Shown in pieces: positions 44,059 to 53,290 of a stretch of 64,000 bases of DNA. The number at the start of each line of letters is the position of its first letter. The stretch's first letter is position 1. Source of the DNA: Rheinheimera mesophila (GTDB taxonomy: Bacteria > Pseudomonadota > Gammaproteobacteria > Enterobacterales > Alteromonadaceae); the NCBI RefSeq assembly GCF_000986865.1, contig NZ_LAVS01000008.1:20764-84763 (forward strand). The letters run 5' to 3'. Made by a program: the position numbers and the translations under genes. The notes below the pieces were generated by a model. The model worked only from the letters and a program-made list of their open reading frames with translations, was not told where the DNA came from and made no database searches.

Positions 44059-46257
44059 TCAGAACTGGGCAGTGTAACGCACACCGAATTCACTGGCGTC
44101 ATTGCTCAGAATTCTCAGCACATAATCGCCGGTATTTAACCGGGCATTGTCATAACGCTCGTCAAAAATGTTGTGACCGTACAAAGCCAGGGTCCAGTCG
44201 GCACCGGCCGGACTGTAGGCAATATCCATATTCACCAGCTCACGGCTGCCAATCAGGGTCAAACGACCTGGATCAGAGCTCGGCTCGCCATACATCTCAT
44301 CGCGGAATGAATAGTCGATACGGGTGGTAATAGTGGCACCACTGGCCAGCGCAAACTCATACGACGGCCCAATAGCAGCGGTCAGCTCCGGAGTTAAAGG
44401 GGCAACAGGTTTTACACCGTCTTTTTCATCCACATCCACGTCAATCCAACCCAGCGCACTATGCAGTTTAAAGGCATCAGAGAAATACACCGTACTTTCC
44501 CACTCCACACCACGTGAGGTTTGACTGACCACCAGATTGGTGGTGCTAAAGCCACCTTCTGCCGTGGTACTGACCTGATAAGGCAAGTCATCAAATACAG
44601 TGTTAAACACAGCCACACTCATACTAAAAGTATCAGTGACCTGCCCTTTGACACCCACTTCGTAGTTCACGGCGGTGATATTGTCTGTGGCCACTAAACA
44701 TTCAGGGTTGCCGAATAAGCAATAAGGACGGGCCGGGAACTGACCGGACTGGTAGCCACTTTGCATACTGCCGTACAGGTTCATGCCATTTTCAAGGCGA
44801 TAGCTGGCCGATAAGTCATAACTCATCTGGCTCCATTCATCACTGGCCGCAAAAGGACCACTGCCTACATTCGCCAACACGTCCTTTTTGTCTTTGTTAA
44901 AACGCAAACCGCCAGCCAGCCGTAAATCGTCCGTTAACTGATAACCCAGATTGGCGAACACAGCTCGACTGGTGGAGGTTTGATCCAGCTCCAGCGTATT
45001 CGCGCCGCCATTAAAACGGGAATCTTCGCCCTGACGGTTGCTGCCTTTTTCCTCAAACCAGTACAAGCCTGAAACAAAGTCCATCTCACCATAAAAGCCG
45101 GATAACTGCCATTCTGCTGATGTTTGGTCGGCATCACCCCGCTCAGGATAATGATCCAGCTCGAAGATAGTACCGTCGTCATCCAGGCCAGCTTTGTAGT
45201 CAGAAGTTCTGTTGCTCAGCACAGCTTTGGTCGACAGCTCGTCATTCAGACTCCAGTCGGCGGTTAAAGACACCCCACTGGCTTCATTGCTGACCGTGGT
45301 GACTTCACGGGTACCGGTGGCATTGTCATAAATATTTGGCGCCAGATCCGAATTGCGCAAAGGACCCGTTGGGGTTGGCGCGCCAAAACGCATGCCGGTG
45401 TAATAAGCTCCAGTGGGCACTTCATCAATCAATACGGTGTAGGGCCGTAAACCACCTTCGCCGTCATTACCGTCTGCCGTCAGCACCAGACTAAAATCGT
45501 CGTTTGGCGTAAATTTGACGGAAAAACGGCCATAAGCTTCCTGAGTTTCGCCTACATCGTATTCAGCGTCAGGCACATTAATAAATTTACCCAGGCCATC
45601 ACGCTGGTTGTAGCCAGCATTCAGGTTAAAGGCCAGCGTATCGGTGAGCTCACGGTTGACAAAAACATCAGCTTTAGCACGGCCACGGCTGCCGCCTTGA
45701 AGCGCGACTTTAGTCACAGCCACTTCATCCGGCTGCTTGGTAATGATATTGATAGCACCACCAATAGAGTTACGGCCATACAATGTACCTTGAGGACCAC
45801 GTAGTACCTCAATACGTTCAATGTTGCTCAGGTTCCAGTTCTGACCTACCTGACGCCCCAGATAAACACCGTCCACGTACACACTGACACCGGGATCCGT
45901 CGTGATCAGGTGATCCTGTAAACCAATACCCCGGATAAAAGGGTTAGCTGACGACGTATGTCCGGCAGAAAAACCTGTCACGTTCAGGTTAGGCACAAAT
46001 TTACCCACGTCCGTCAGGTCGCTGATGCCCTGCTCTGCCAGTGCTTCACCACTAAAAGCACTGATGGCTAAAGGCACTTCATAAATCACTTGAGTACGTT
46101 TGGTGGCTGTGACCTGAATGGTTTCGATCTGCTCATCGTCTTTGCTCTGCGCCTTTTCTTCAGCCCAGGCCCCTGAGGACAAGGCCGCGGCAATGGCAAC
46201 GCTAACTACACTGGCTCTGGTGGCAAAAACGCGGGTTGGTAATTTGGTTTTGTTCAA
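44059..46257 (-). CDS. TonB-dependent outer-membrane receptor
   Basis: About 732 residues from a TTG start at 46257 (GGAG 8 bases upstream, then LNKTKLPTRVFATRASV); the frame is open to 46329 but that part lacks a ribosome site. Signal peptide, TonB box (IETIQVTATKR), plug domain (VPLAISAFSGEALAEQGI to YGRNSIGGAINIITKQP) and a 22-strand barrel ending GVRYTAQF. The ligand is not clear; the plug and barrel resemble receptors often named after other substrates on weak grounds. The gene is divergent from an exported amidohydrolase, and the pair probably handles one nutrient. Confidence 0.92.
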   Translation of the reverse strand: MNKTKLPTRVFATRASVVSVAIAAALSSGAWAEEKAQSKDDEQIETIQVTATKRTQVIYEVPLAISAFSGEALAEQGISDLTDVGKFVPNLNVTGFSAGHTSSANPFIRGIGLQDHLITTDPGVSVYVDGVYLGRQVGQNWNLSNIERIEVLRGPQGTLYGRNSIGGAINIITKQPDEVAVTKVALQGGSRGRAKADVFVNRELTDTLAFNLNAGYNQRDGLGKFINVPDAEYDVGETQEAYGRFSVKFTPNDDFSLVLTADGNDGEGGLRPYTVLIDEVPTGAYYTGMRFGAPTPTGPLRNSDLAPNIYDNATGTREVTTVSNEASGVSLTADWSLNDELSTKAVLSNRTSDYKAGLDDDGTIFELDHYPERGDADQTSAEWQLSGFYGEMDFVSGLYWFEEKGSNRQGEDSRFNGGANTLELDQTSTSRAVFANLGYQLTDDLRLAGGLRFNKDKKDVLANVGSGPFAASDEWSQMSYDLSASYRLENGMNLYGSMQSGYQSGQFPARPYCLFGNPECLVATDNITAVNYEVGVKGQVTDTFSMSVAVFNTVFDDLPYQVSTTAEGGFSTTNLVVSQTSRGVEWESTVYFSDAFKLHSALGWIDVDVDEKDGVKPVAPLTPELTAAIGPSYEFALASGATITTRIDYSFRDEMYGEPSSDPGRLTLIGSRELVNMDIAYSPAGADWTLALYGHNIFDERYDNARLNTGDYVLRILSNDASEFGVRYTAQF

Positions 46258-46505
46258 AAGGGCTCTCCATTGTTTTATATTCGAATATGAAGGTCGGCCG
46301 CGAAGGCATTTCAGTATATGCGAAAGCACTTATATTGACCATCAACAATCCAAAGAAAATCAGCCACTAAGCCTGCTGTTCCTGACAACCTACAAACGGA
46401 TTATCGTCCCAATCCCCCTGTTAAACGTATTCAGTTGCGGGCTTGGTCATAGCTTGCCATAGTGAAACAAAGCATACCCAACACAATAATAATGAAGGAC
46501 AACCT

Positions 46506-48095
46506 ATGCCTATTCGCCTGTTATTCCATGCTGCATTGCTCGTTGCGGTGTTGTCCGTGTCGGCTGACGCACTGTCAGATACAACAGAACGCACCCCATC
46601 TGCCCCAGAGCGTGACAGAGGAGAAGGCCCTTATAAACGTCTGATTTTACGGGGTGGCACCTACATCAGCGGCGAAGGTGCACCTCCTGTTGGCCCGGTC
46701 GATATAGTGATAGAGCAGGACCGCATCACTGAAATTACCGCTGTTGGCAATCCGGGCGTGCCCATCTTGCCCGAAGGCAGGCCTGTAGCCCAATCCGGTG
46801 ATCGGGAAATGGATGTCAGTGGCATGTATATTCTGCCGGGTTTTATTGATATGCATGGCCATATTGGCGGTTCAGCCAAGGGCACTCCGGCCGAATACGT
46901 GTTTAAACTCTGGCTGGCGCACGGCATTACCACAGTGCGCGAGCCCGGCAGTTTTAATGGCGTCGACTGGACGATGCGCCATGTCAAAGCCTCAGAGAAA
47001 AACCTTATAGTAGCGCCCCGTATTGTGCCTTATATCGGCTTTGGCCAGGGCCTGAGCAAACCTGTGTTCAGCCCGGAACAAGCCAGAGACTGGGTGCGCA
47101 CTATTAAAAAATCTGGTGCAGCCGGTATTAAATTTTTTGGCTCAACCCCCGCCATTATCTCGGCCGCTTTGGATGAAGCGAAAAAACAGCAGCTCGGCAC
47201 TATGATGCACCACGCCCAGCTCAATGTGATGGGCACCAATGCATTGGACAGCGCCCGCATGGGGTTAACCTCGATGGAGCATTGGTACGGTTTACCCGAA
47301 GCGCTATTTAGCGGTCAGGTGATCCAGAATTATCCTGCCAACTACAACTATCAGAACGAACAGGACAGATTCGCCAATGCAGGCTTGTTATGGAAACAGG
47401 CCGCAGCGCCGGGGTCAGAGAAATGGAATGCAGTGCGGGATGAGCTGATCAAACTGGACTTTACCATCAACCCAACCCTGACCATTTACGAAGCCACCCG
47501 CGATGCCAGCGCCCAGCGTAATGCACAATGGCATCAGGACTATACCCTGCCGACTTTAACCAACTTCTTTAAGCCAAACCGGTATGCGCATGGCTCCTTC
47601 TGGTTTGACTGGACCACGGATCAGGAAATTGCCTGGCGCGAAAACTACCGCATTTGGTTCCAGTTTTTAAATGACTATAAAAACCACGGCGGCCGCGTCA
47701 CTGCGGGCTCTGATGCGGGTTACATCTATAAAATTTATGGTTTTGCTTATATTCAGGAGCTGGAGCTGCTGCGTGAAGCAGGCTTTAACCCGCTGGAAGT
47801 GATACAGGTCGCCACCTTAAATGGCGCCGAAGCTTTGGCTATGGAACAAGACATTGGTAGCTTAGTGCCGGGTAAAAAAGCCGATATGGTGATAGTAGCC
47901 GAAAACCCGCTGGCAAATTTTAAAGTGCTGTACGGCACAGGCCATTATCGTTTAAATGCCAATAACGAGCCGGAGCACAGCAAAGGCGTGCGTTATACCA
48001 TCAAAGACGGAATCGTCTACGACGCACAGCAACTGCTAAACGATGTGCGGGATATGGTGCAACAGGCAAAACAAGTCGAACAGACTAAAATCTGA
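46506..48095 (+). CDS. exported amidohydrolase-family enzyme
   Basis: 529 residues from ATG 46506 (AAGGA 10 bases upstream). A signal peptide (LFHAALLVAVLSVSADALS) is followed by an amidohydrolase barrel: the metal site HxH in GFIDMHGHIGG, carbamylated-Lys candidate in GAAGIKFFG, His in MMHHAQLNVMG, His in MEHWYG, and the catalytic Asp in TAGSDAGYIY. The C-terminal strand with LVPGKKADMVIVAENPL is typical of the imidazolonepropionase/prolidase-like branch. It should be periplasmic and cleave an amide or peptide-like substrate. Divergent from the TonB receptor, which suggests uptake and processing of one compound. Confidence 0.88.
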   Translation: MPIRLLFHAALLVAVLSVSADALSDTTERTPSAPERDRGEGPYKRLILRGGTYISGEGAPPVGPVDIVIEQDRITEITAVGNPGVPILPEGRPVAQSGDREMDVSGMYILPGFIDMHGHIGGSAKGTPAEYVFKLWLAHGITTVREPGSFNGVDWTMRHVKASEKNLIVAPRIVPYIGFGQGLSKPVFSPEQARDWVRTIKKSGAAGIKFFGSTPAIISAALDEAKKQQLGTMMHHAQLNVMGTNALDSARMGLTSMEHWYGLPEALFSGQVIQNYPANYNYQNEQDRFANAGLLWKQAAAPGSEKWNAVRDELIKLDFTINPTLTIYEATRDASAQRNAQWHQDYTLPTLTNFFKPNRYAHGSFWFDWTTDQEIAWRENYRIWFQFLNDYKNHGGRVTAGSDAGYIYKIYGFAYIQELELLREAGFNPLEVIQVATLNGAEALAMEQDIGSLVPGKKADMVIVAENPLANFKVLYGTGHYRLNANNEPEHSKGVRYTIKDGIVYDAQQLLNDVRDMVQQAKQVEQTKI

Positions 48096-48138
48096 CCATG
48101 GTTCTGCTCCGGGAGCAGCGTAGAGAGCTGCTCCTGCA

Positions 48139-48444
48139 TCAGCCCTGCTCAGTACCGCAATTCCAGCACAACTCAAACGAAGCGGCGTTTTCCTCTGCGC
48201 ATTTGCTGCAGAGCCAGTCGTCGGCTTCGCTGTCGAGTTGCAGGTTATTTAAAATCATGCTGGCTAAAGCGTAATCGTTTTCGTCCACCAGCCATAATTC
48301 CAGCCAGCTATCAAAAGCCGACACCTCGCCTATAAGACTGGCGGCATGTTCGTTTTTGATAAACACCTCAAAACCACGACGCTGCAAAATGTTTCTGATG
48401 TTGCTGACAATCAGCCTGTTTTCGTGGGTATAAATCATTTTCAT
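48139..48444 (-). CDS. DUF2007 small protein with a zinc ribbon
   Basis: A 101-residue protein beginning KMIYTHENRLIVSNIRNILQRRGF, the ferredoxin-like DUF2007 fold (putative signal-transducing protein), with ELWLVDENDYALA. Its C-terminus adds a zinc-ribbon-like pair, CSKCAEENAASFELCWNCG (CxxC-x11-CxxC). Function is unknown; it is cytoplasmic. It is convergent with the amidohydrolase gene. Confidence 0.85.
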   Translation of the reverse strand: MKMIYTHENRLIVSNIRNILQRRGFEVFIKNEHAASLIGEVSAFDSWLELWLVDENDYALASMILNNLQLDSEADDWLCSKCAEENAASFELCWNCGTEQG

Positions 48445-48566
48445 GCTGGTTTTACCCCTGCACTCCAGCCTTACTCTGTCTGATCAACTGTGGACCTGAG
48501 GCCGAAAACAATCAAGAGGCAGCACCGTATTTCCTGAGGGTGAGCAAAAGAAGGCACCAAGTAAAA

Positions 48567-48589
48567 GCCACTGTGTGCTGCACAGTGGC
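48567..48589 (-). terminator. hairpin downstream of the haem-motif protein gene
   Basis: Stem GCCACTGTG/CACAGTGGC, 5-base loop, followed on the minus strand by TTTTAC; 42 bp past the stop at 48631. Confidence 0.62.
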
Positions 48590-48630
48590 CTGGTATTGAC
48601 CTTATCAGAGATCAGGGATAACTGCGCCTA

Positions 48631-50100
48631 TTACATAGCGGTACAACCACAAACCGAACCTGCGCTGGTATTAACGTTTGTCCAATTGCCATTCCATTTC
48701 AGATTACTGGCGGCGTTTTGACAGACCCCATTGGTACCGCCACAAATACCTGCAGCGGCACTGTTATCGCTGATAGTTTTTGGTGAAGTCACATCCACAT
48801 TTTCACCCTGACCAATTTTTACATCTAAAAAGATATGGCTCAGGTTTTGTGAGGTGATGTTGTTACTATTCTTCTGAGCTGTGCCCACGTAGTTGTGGCA
48901 ACCAAAACAGTTACTGGCAAAACCTTTCTGCAAATCAACATTTTGGTAGGTAGTTTCAGCCACTGTATTGGCCAGACGTAATGAGCCCCGTTCATTCGGT
49001 ACACCTTGCCCACCTGAACTTTTCGAAATATCACTGACCCACAAAGCGCCAACATTAAAGTAATTACCCAACACTGACATACCGGCAGGTGCGCCCGGTG
49101 CAGAGACCAAAGTGCCTACGCCTCTGTTTTGTGCCTTAATATCCGCCACATTTTCTTCAGCTTTCAAATCGCCTGCGGCAGTACCATAAGGATAAACCCG
49201 ACAAATATTAGTCGGCGCGCCTGTAGGTGCGGTTTGGTTTTTCAGAGGGTTATTAAAGTTGCAGTCATTGCCGCTGATTGCGGTACCGGGTAAGCCGGCC
49301 GTACAACTGGCGCTGGCAAAAGTCCAGGGCGAAGCAGGCTGAGCTGTGGCTGGTGTGCAATCCGGTGAGTTCACTCTGTGCTCATAAGTCGCCCAGACAA
49401 ATTCCGGATGATCGGTGGTTGCAATAGCCAGATGCATACCAACTAAACCTAAGGTGACAGCCTGACCGCCTATGGTCTGAGGTTGAGTCACAAAAGTACC
49501 GGCCGCCACTTCAGCGGCAGACAGCAGTTTCCAGGCGGCTTTTATTTCAGTGGTACCGGCTGGGAAGTTAACCAGATTCTGTTTCTGCAGCTCCACCGCA
49601 CTGCCCGACAAACTGCACATGCCTTTGTCAAAGCGCACATCGTAATAGACCACATTGCCGTCCTGCGCATAAATAGTAGCGCTATCTCCTGCTTGTTCGG
49701 TGGAAATTGAAGTACTGTCGCCTTTGTCCAAACTGGTTCTTAAGGTTGCGCCTGTGACCTGCGCGTCACAAGAATTAACTGGATTTCCCTTCGCATCAAA
49801 CTCCAGCACAGGGTAAACCGTCTGATCCATAAAATTACGTTGCCCTTTGCTGTTTTGTGACATCAGGTATAAAAACGCCTGATTAGAAAACTGGTAAAAA
49901 TCACAAAAGGTCGAGCTGCCATCTGAACCACTTTTTTTCACTTCAACAGGCATAGATGGGTTGCTGATCCAGCTTGGATCAACAGGACAGGCAGCAGCCG
50001 GATCGGAGACGGCGTAATTTTGCTCTGCCAGGACAGGGCTGGTCATCGCCAACGCCAAACTGACAAGGCTCAGGCCCGATAAGCTGTATATAGATTTCAT
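48631..50100 (-). CDS. secreted protein with one CXXCH haem-c motif
   Basis: 489 residues from ATG 50100 (AAGGAAG upstream). Signal peptide (MKSIYSLSGLSLVSLALAMTSPVLA), a long Cys-containing N-terminal part (FCDFYQFSNQAFLYLMSQNSKGQRNF, later CTPATAQPASPW, GNDCNFNNPLKNQ), and near residue 398 a single haem-attachment motif CFGCH in QKGFASNCFGCHNYVG. A distant Met could be the sixth ligand, but none is obvious. Several cysteine pairs suggest disulphides. I do not recognise the family; it may be a monohaem cytochrome or a haem-less secreted protein. It is single and faces away from ggt, 358 bp upstream. Confidence 0.7.
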   Translation of the reverse strand: MKSIYSLSGLSLVSLALAMTSPVLAEQNYAVSDPAAACPVDPSWISNPSMPVEVKKSGSDGSSTFCDFYQFSNQAFLYLMSQNSKGQRNFMDQTVYPVLEFDAKGNPVNSCDAQVTGATLRTSLDKGDSTSISTEQAGDSATIYAQDGNVVYYDVRFDKGMCSLSGSAVELQKQNLVNFPAGTTEIKAAWKLLSAAEVAAGTFVTQPQTIGGQAVTLGLVGMHLAIATTDHPEFVWATYEHRVNSPDCTPATAQPASPWTFASASCTAGLPGTAISGNDCNFNNPLKNQTAPTGAPTNICRVYPYGTAAGDLKAEENVADIKAQNRGVGTLVSAPGAPAGMSVLGNYFNVGALWVSDISKSSGGQGVPNERGSLRLANTVAETTYQNVDLQKGFASNCFGCHNYVGTAQKNSNNITSQNLSHIFLDVKIGQGENVDVTSPKTISDNSAAAGICGGTNGVCQNAASNLKWNGNWTNVNTSAGSVCGCTAM

Positions 50101-50458
50101 CTGCGTTCTTCCTTCCTTTGGGTATGTTTTCGTTTGCACAACGGGCATTGCCGGATTTACCATTTTTTACCCGTTTCGAAAACTCTAGTTACTAAATCAG
50201 AAAAAGAAAGGAACTTCTGAAAAGAAATAAAAATTTCTGCCTGATAAAGCCAGGCAGAGCGAGCGGCAGTATCCAGCCAGGGTCAACATGCAGCACAACA
50301 AAACTCAGTCAGTAAAACTGCCCCCTCAGATACAACATGACTAAGACCAGAGTTAAAGCAGCAAAGGTTCGGTTGGACAGCCATTTTGCCAGAGCGATAG
50401 TGCTTGTAATTCAACAGGCAAAACGCTAGAACAGAACAATCCCACTCAGGAGATTGTT
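50101..50458. other. 358-bp divergent promoter region
   Basis: It separates the haem-motif gene and ggt and must hold two promoters. There are short A-rich stretches but no motif I can assign, and no gene. Confidence 0.4.
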
Positions 50459-52150
50459 ATGTTTTATCCTCTGGTCTCAACCGCAGTTTTGTTTTGCCTG
50501 TCGATTTACTGTGGCCCATTGCAGGCCGCAGACACCAATACGCCAAAACGACATTTAACACAGGGCGCTGTTGCTTCGCCTGATCAATACGGCGCTTTGG
50601 TAGCAGAACAAATTTTGCGCAAAGGTGGCAATGCAGTAGACGCCGCGATAGCCACAGCTTTTACTTTGGCTGTCACTTACCCCGAAGCGGGCAATATAGG
50701 CGGTGGTGGTTTTATGTTGGTGTGGTTTGATAGCAAAGCTTACTTTCTTGATTACCGCGAAACGGCACCAGCAGCGGCGCACAGGGATATGTTTTTAGAT
50801 GCCGACAGACAAGTGATCAAAAATTTGAGCCTGATTGGTCATCAAGCCAGCGGGGTGCCGGGCACTGTCATGGGGTTGTGGCTGGCCCATAAAAAGTTTG
50901 GTTCCCTGCCCTGGCAGGAGTTATTGGCTCCTGCTATTCATTACGCCGAAACGGGTTTTATCGTCGCGCAAAATCAGTACCAGTATCGGGCCGATTTACT
51001 GCAGCAACTGGACGGAAAAACCAACTTCGCCCGCTATTTTGGCGCCATGAAAGCAGGCGAAAACTTTAAACAACCCGAGCTGGCCGCCACCTTAAAACGC
51101 ATTGCGGCAAAAGGGCCGGACGATTTTTACAAAGGCAAAACGGCAGAGCTTTTAGTCGCAGAAATGCAGCGCGGCAATGGTCTCGTCACTATGCAGGATT
51201 TAGCTGCCTACCGCGCAGGCTGGCGCGAGGCTTTAGTCACACCATGGCAGGATAAACAACTGATCAGCGCCCCTCCACCCAGCTCCGGTGGTATAGCGCT
51301 GGCACAATTATTAGGTTTGAAGCAGCGCCGCAGCAGCGACTTTAACGGCGTAGCGCACAACAGCAGTCAGTATGTGCACTTAATCGCAGAGCTGGAAAAA
51401 CGGGTTTATGCTGACCGGGCAGAGTATTTAGGCGATCCGGCTTTTGTTAACGTGCCGGTACAATCATTACTCGACAGCAAGTACCTCGACCAGCGCGCCA
51501 AAGAAATTAACCCGCTCGCTATTTCGGCCACCAAAGCCATTCAACCTGGCCTGGAGGGATATCACACCACCCACTTCTCTATTTTGGATAAACAGGGCAA
51601 TGCGGTTTCCAACACCTATACCCTGAACCTGGATTTTGGCAGTGGTGTGGTGGTGCAAGGTGCAGGTTTTTTGCTAAACAACGAAATGGATGATTTCTCA
51701 GCCAAACCCGGTGTGCCCAATGTATTTGGCGTGGTGGGCAACGAAGCAAACTCGATAGCACCCGGTAAACGCATGTTGTCCTCTATGACCCCCAGCCTGT
51801 TGGTCAAAGACAATCAGGTTGAACTGGTGGTTGGTACGCCAGGCGGCTCTACCATCATCACTTCTATTTTTCAGGTGATCACTAACCTGTTCGACTTTAA
51901 GATGCCGTTGCAACAGGCCGTGGCGGCGGCGCGTTTTCACCATCAGTTATTGCCCAAAGATCAGATCAGCATGGAGCCTTACAGCCCGCTATCGGCAGAA
52001 GTGCAACAGCAACTGATCAACAAAGGTTATAACCTGCATACCCAAGGCTGGAATTTAGGCGATGTGCAGGCAATACAAGTTACAGCGACAACAGTCGAAG
52101 CTGCTGCGGATCCGCGCTCCCGTGGCGTGGCAAAAGTGATTGCCTATTAA
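50459..52150 (+). CDS. ggt: gamma-glutamyltransferase
   Basis: A 563-residue periplasmic enzyme that hydrolyses or transpeptidates gamma-glutamyl compounds such as glutathione. It has a signal peptide, GNAVDAAIATAFTLAVTYPEAGNIGGGGF, and the autoprocessing nucleophile Thr370 in GYHTTHFSILDKQGNAVS, with later GKRMLSSMTPSLL and GTPGGSTIITSIFQ. The precursor splits before Thr370 into large and small subunits. GGAG lies 7 bases before the ATG. A hairpin terminator follows at 52178. Confidence 0.96.
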   Translation: MFYPLVSTAVLFCLSIYCGPLQAADTNTPKRHLTQGAVASPDQYGALVAEQILRKGGNAVDAAIATAFTLAVTYPEAGNIGGGGFMLVWFDSKAYFLDYRETAPAAAHRDMFLDADRQVIKNLSLIGHQASGVPGTVMGLWLAHKKFGSLPWQELLAPAIHYAETGFIVAQNQYQYRADLLQQLDGKTNFARYFGAMKAGENFKQPELAATLKRIAAKGPDDFYKGKTAELLVAEMQRGNGLVTMQDLAAYRAGWREALVTPWQDKQLISAPPPSSGGIALAQLLGLKQRRSSDFNGVAHNSSQYVHLIAELEKRVYADRAEYLGDPAFVNVPVQSLLDSKYLDQRAKEINPLAISATKAIQPGLEGYHTTHFSILDKQGNAVSNTYTLNLDFGSGVVVQGAGFLLNNEMDDFSAKPGVPNVFGVVGNEANSIAPGKRMLSSMTPSLLVKDNQVELVVGTPGGSTIITSIFQVITNLFDFKMPLQQAVAAARFHHQLLPKDQISMEPYSPLSAEVQQQLINKGYNLHTQGWNLGDVQAIQVTATTVEAAADPRSRGVAKVIAY

Positions 52151-52177
52151 GTCAGACGTACAGAGCCGAAAACTTCA

Positions 52178-52200
52178 GGGCTGGAGCTAAACTCCAGCCC
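52178..52200. terminator. hairpin between ggt and the downstream gene
   Basis: Perfect 9-bp stem GGGCTGGAG/CTCCAGCCC with a 5-base loop, just past ggt and just before the convergent gene end. There is no strong U-run. Confidence 0.62.
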
Positions 52201-52207
52201 AAGGCTA

Positions 52208-53041
52208 TCAGGACGAGCTCTGCTCGGCCGCGGAGTTTTTCACAGCAGTGGTCACCAGGCTATTCTGACTGGCCTTACTGACCAGATAACCGCCATGACT
52301 GATAGCGATAATGGCCAGTAAGCCATCACTCAGCTCTGGCAATGAGCCCACCGCAGTGCCCTGACTTAATTGTCCGTGCAACAACACAGCGTAAATTAAT
52401 AAAGCCACCAGCGTAAAAAAACACATCTGCAAGCGGGGCAAATCCAGATGCAGACAATTGCTGTTTTGCTCACCGGTAATTAAATCAGACCAGCGCGCCT
52501 GCACGGGGCTGTTGTTCCTGTACAAAGGACCACTAAGCTGCTGCTCAGAAACCTGATAGCCCTGCCTCGCCAGGCCATTGCTGATTTGTTCTGCTTTCTG
52601 TTGATCCGGCTCTGCCGCGCCACTATTGCTCAGCAGCAGCGGAGAAGCCACCAGAGTTGCAGTGCTAAACCCCATCAACAGCCACAGTTGCTGTGGTAAA
52701 TCAGGCACACAACCCGTTGCATCCCGCAAGCAACTGCCATCCCCCGCTTCTACCGCCCTAAACACCAACGCCAGCACCGCAGTTAACACCAGAATACTCC
52801 AGGCCAGCATCTGCAGACGGGACAACGACATCACATTGCGCTCATCAACAAGCACTCCCTTAAAAGTGCCGCAGAGCACTTTGCCAATCAGCGCCAGCGC
52901 CAACACAACAAGCCCAAGCAGCCAGTACCAGTTGCTTAGCGCATCCGCTGGATTTTTATAAATAAAATACAAAGCCGCCGCACAACCAATAACTGCTGTT
53001 GCACTGTACAGATCCTGCCGTATGAGTTGACGGGTTGCCAT
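52208..53041 (-). CDS. membrane protein of unknown function
   Basis: 277 residues with four or five hydrophobic helices (about 13-30, 40-58, 75-93, 119-138 and 210-232) and a soluble stretch at 140-205. Near the middle is FKGVLVDERNVMSLSRLQMLAWSI, and cysteines flank a short periplasmic loop (SCLRDATGCVPD). No family is recognised. It is single, ending near a shared hairpin. Its DERNVMSLSRLQM stretch recurs in other bacterial membrane proteins that I cannot name. Confidence 0.7.
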   Translation of the reverse strand: MATRQLIRQDLYSATAVIGCAAALYFIYKNPADALSNWYWLLGLVVLALALIGKVLCGTFKGVLVDERNVMSLSRLQMLAWSILVLTAVLALVFRAVEAGDGSCLRDATGCVPDLPQQLWLLMGFSTATLVASPLLLSNSGAAEPDQQKAEQISNGLARQGYQVSEQQLSGPLYRNNSPVQARWSDLITGEQNSNCLHLDLPRLQMCFFTLVALLIYAVLLHGQLSQGTAVGSLPELSDGLLAIIAISHGGYLVSKASQNSLVTTAVKNSAAEQSSS

Positions 53042-53290
53042 AACATCTCCTGCAAAGTTTTTATTTAGCCTCCGGCCATTGCAGCCAGAAGGCCGCTGCG
53101 CTCGTCAGAAAACTTAGCAGCGGTTGTTACTTTAACAAGAAAATAGGAACAATAAATACCGAAAAATTAAACAAGAAGCCGCAGTAACCAGGCTCAACAC
53201 AACACGATCAATGCAAGCCATCAGGCGAATAGCAGCCTGATTCACCTGATTTTACCTTACTACAACTTCGGCCAGCTCAGAGCAACAGCA

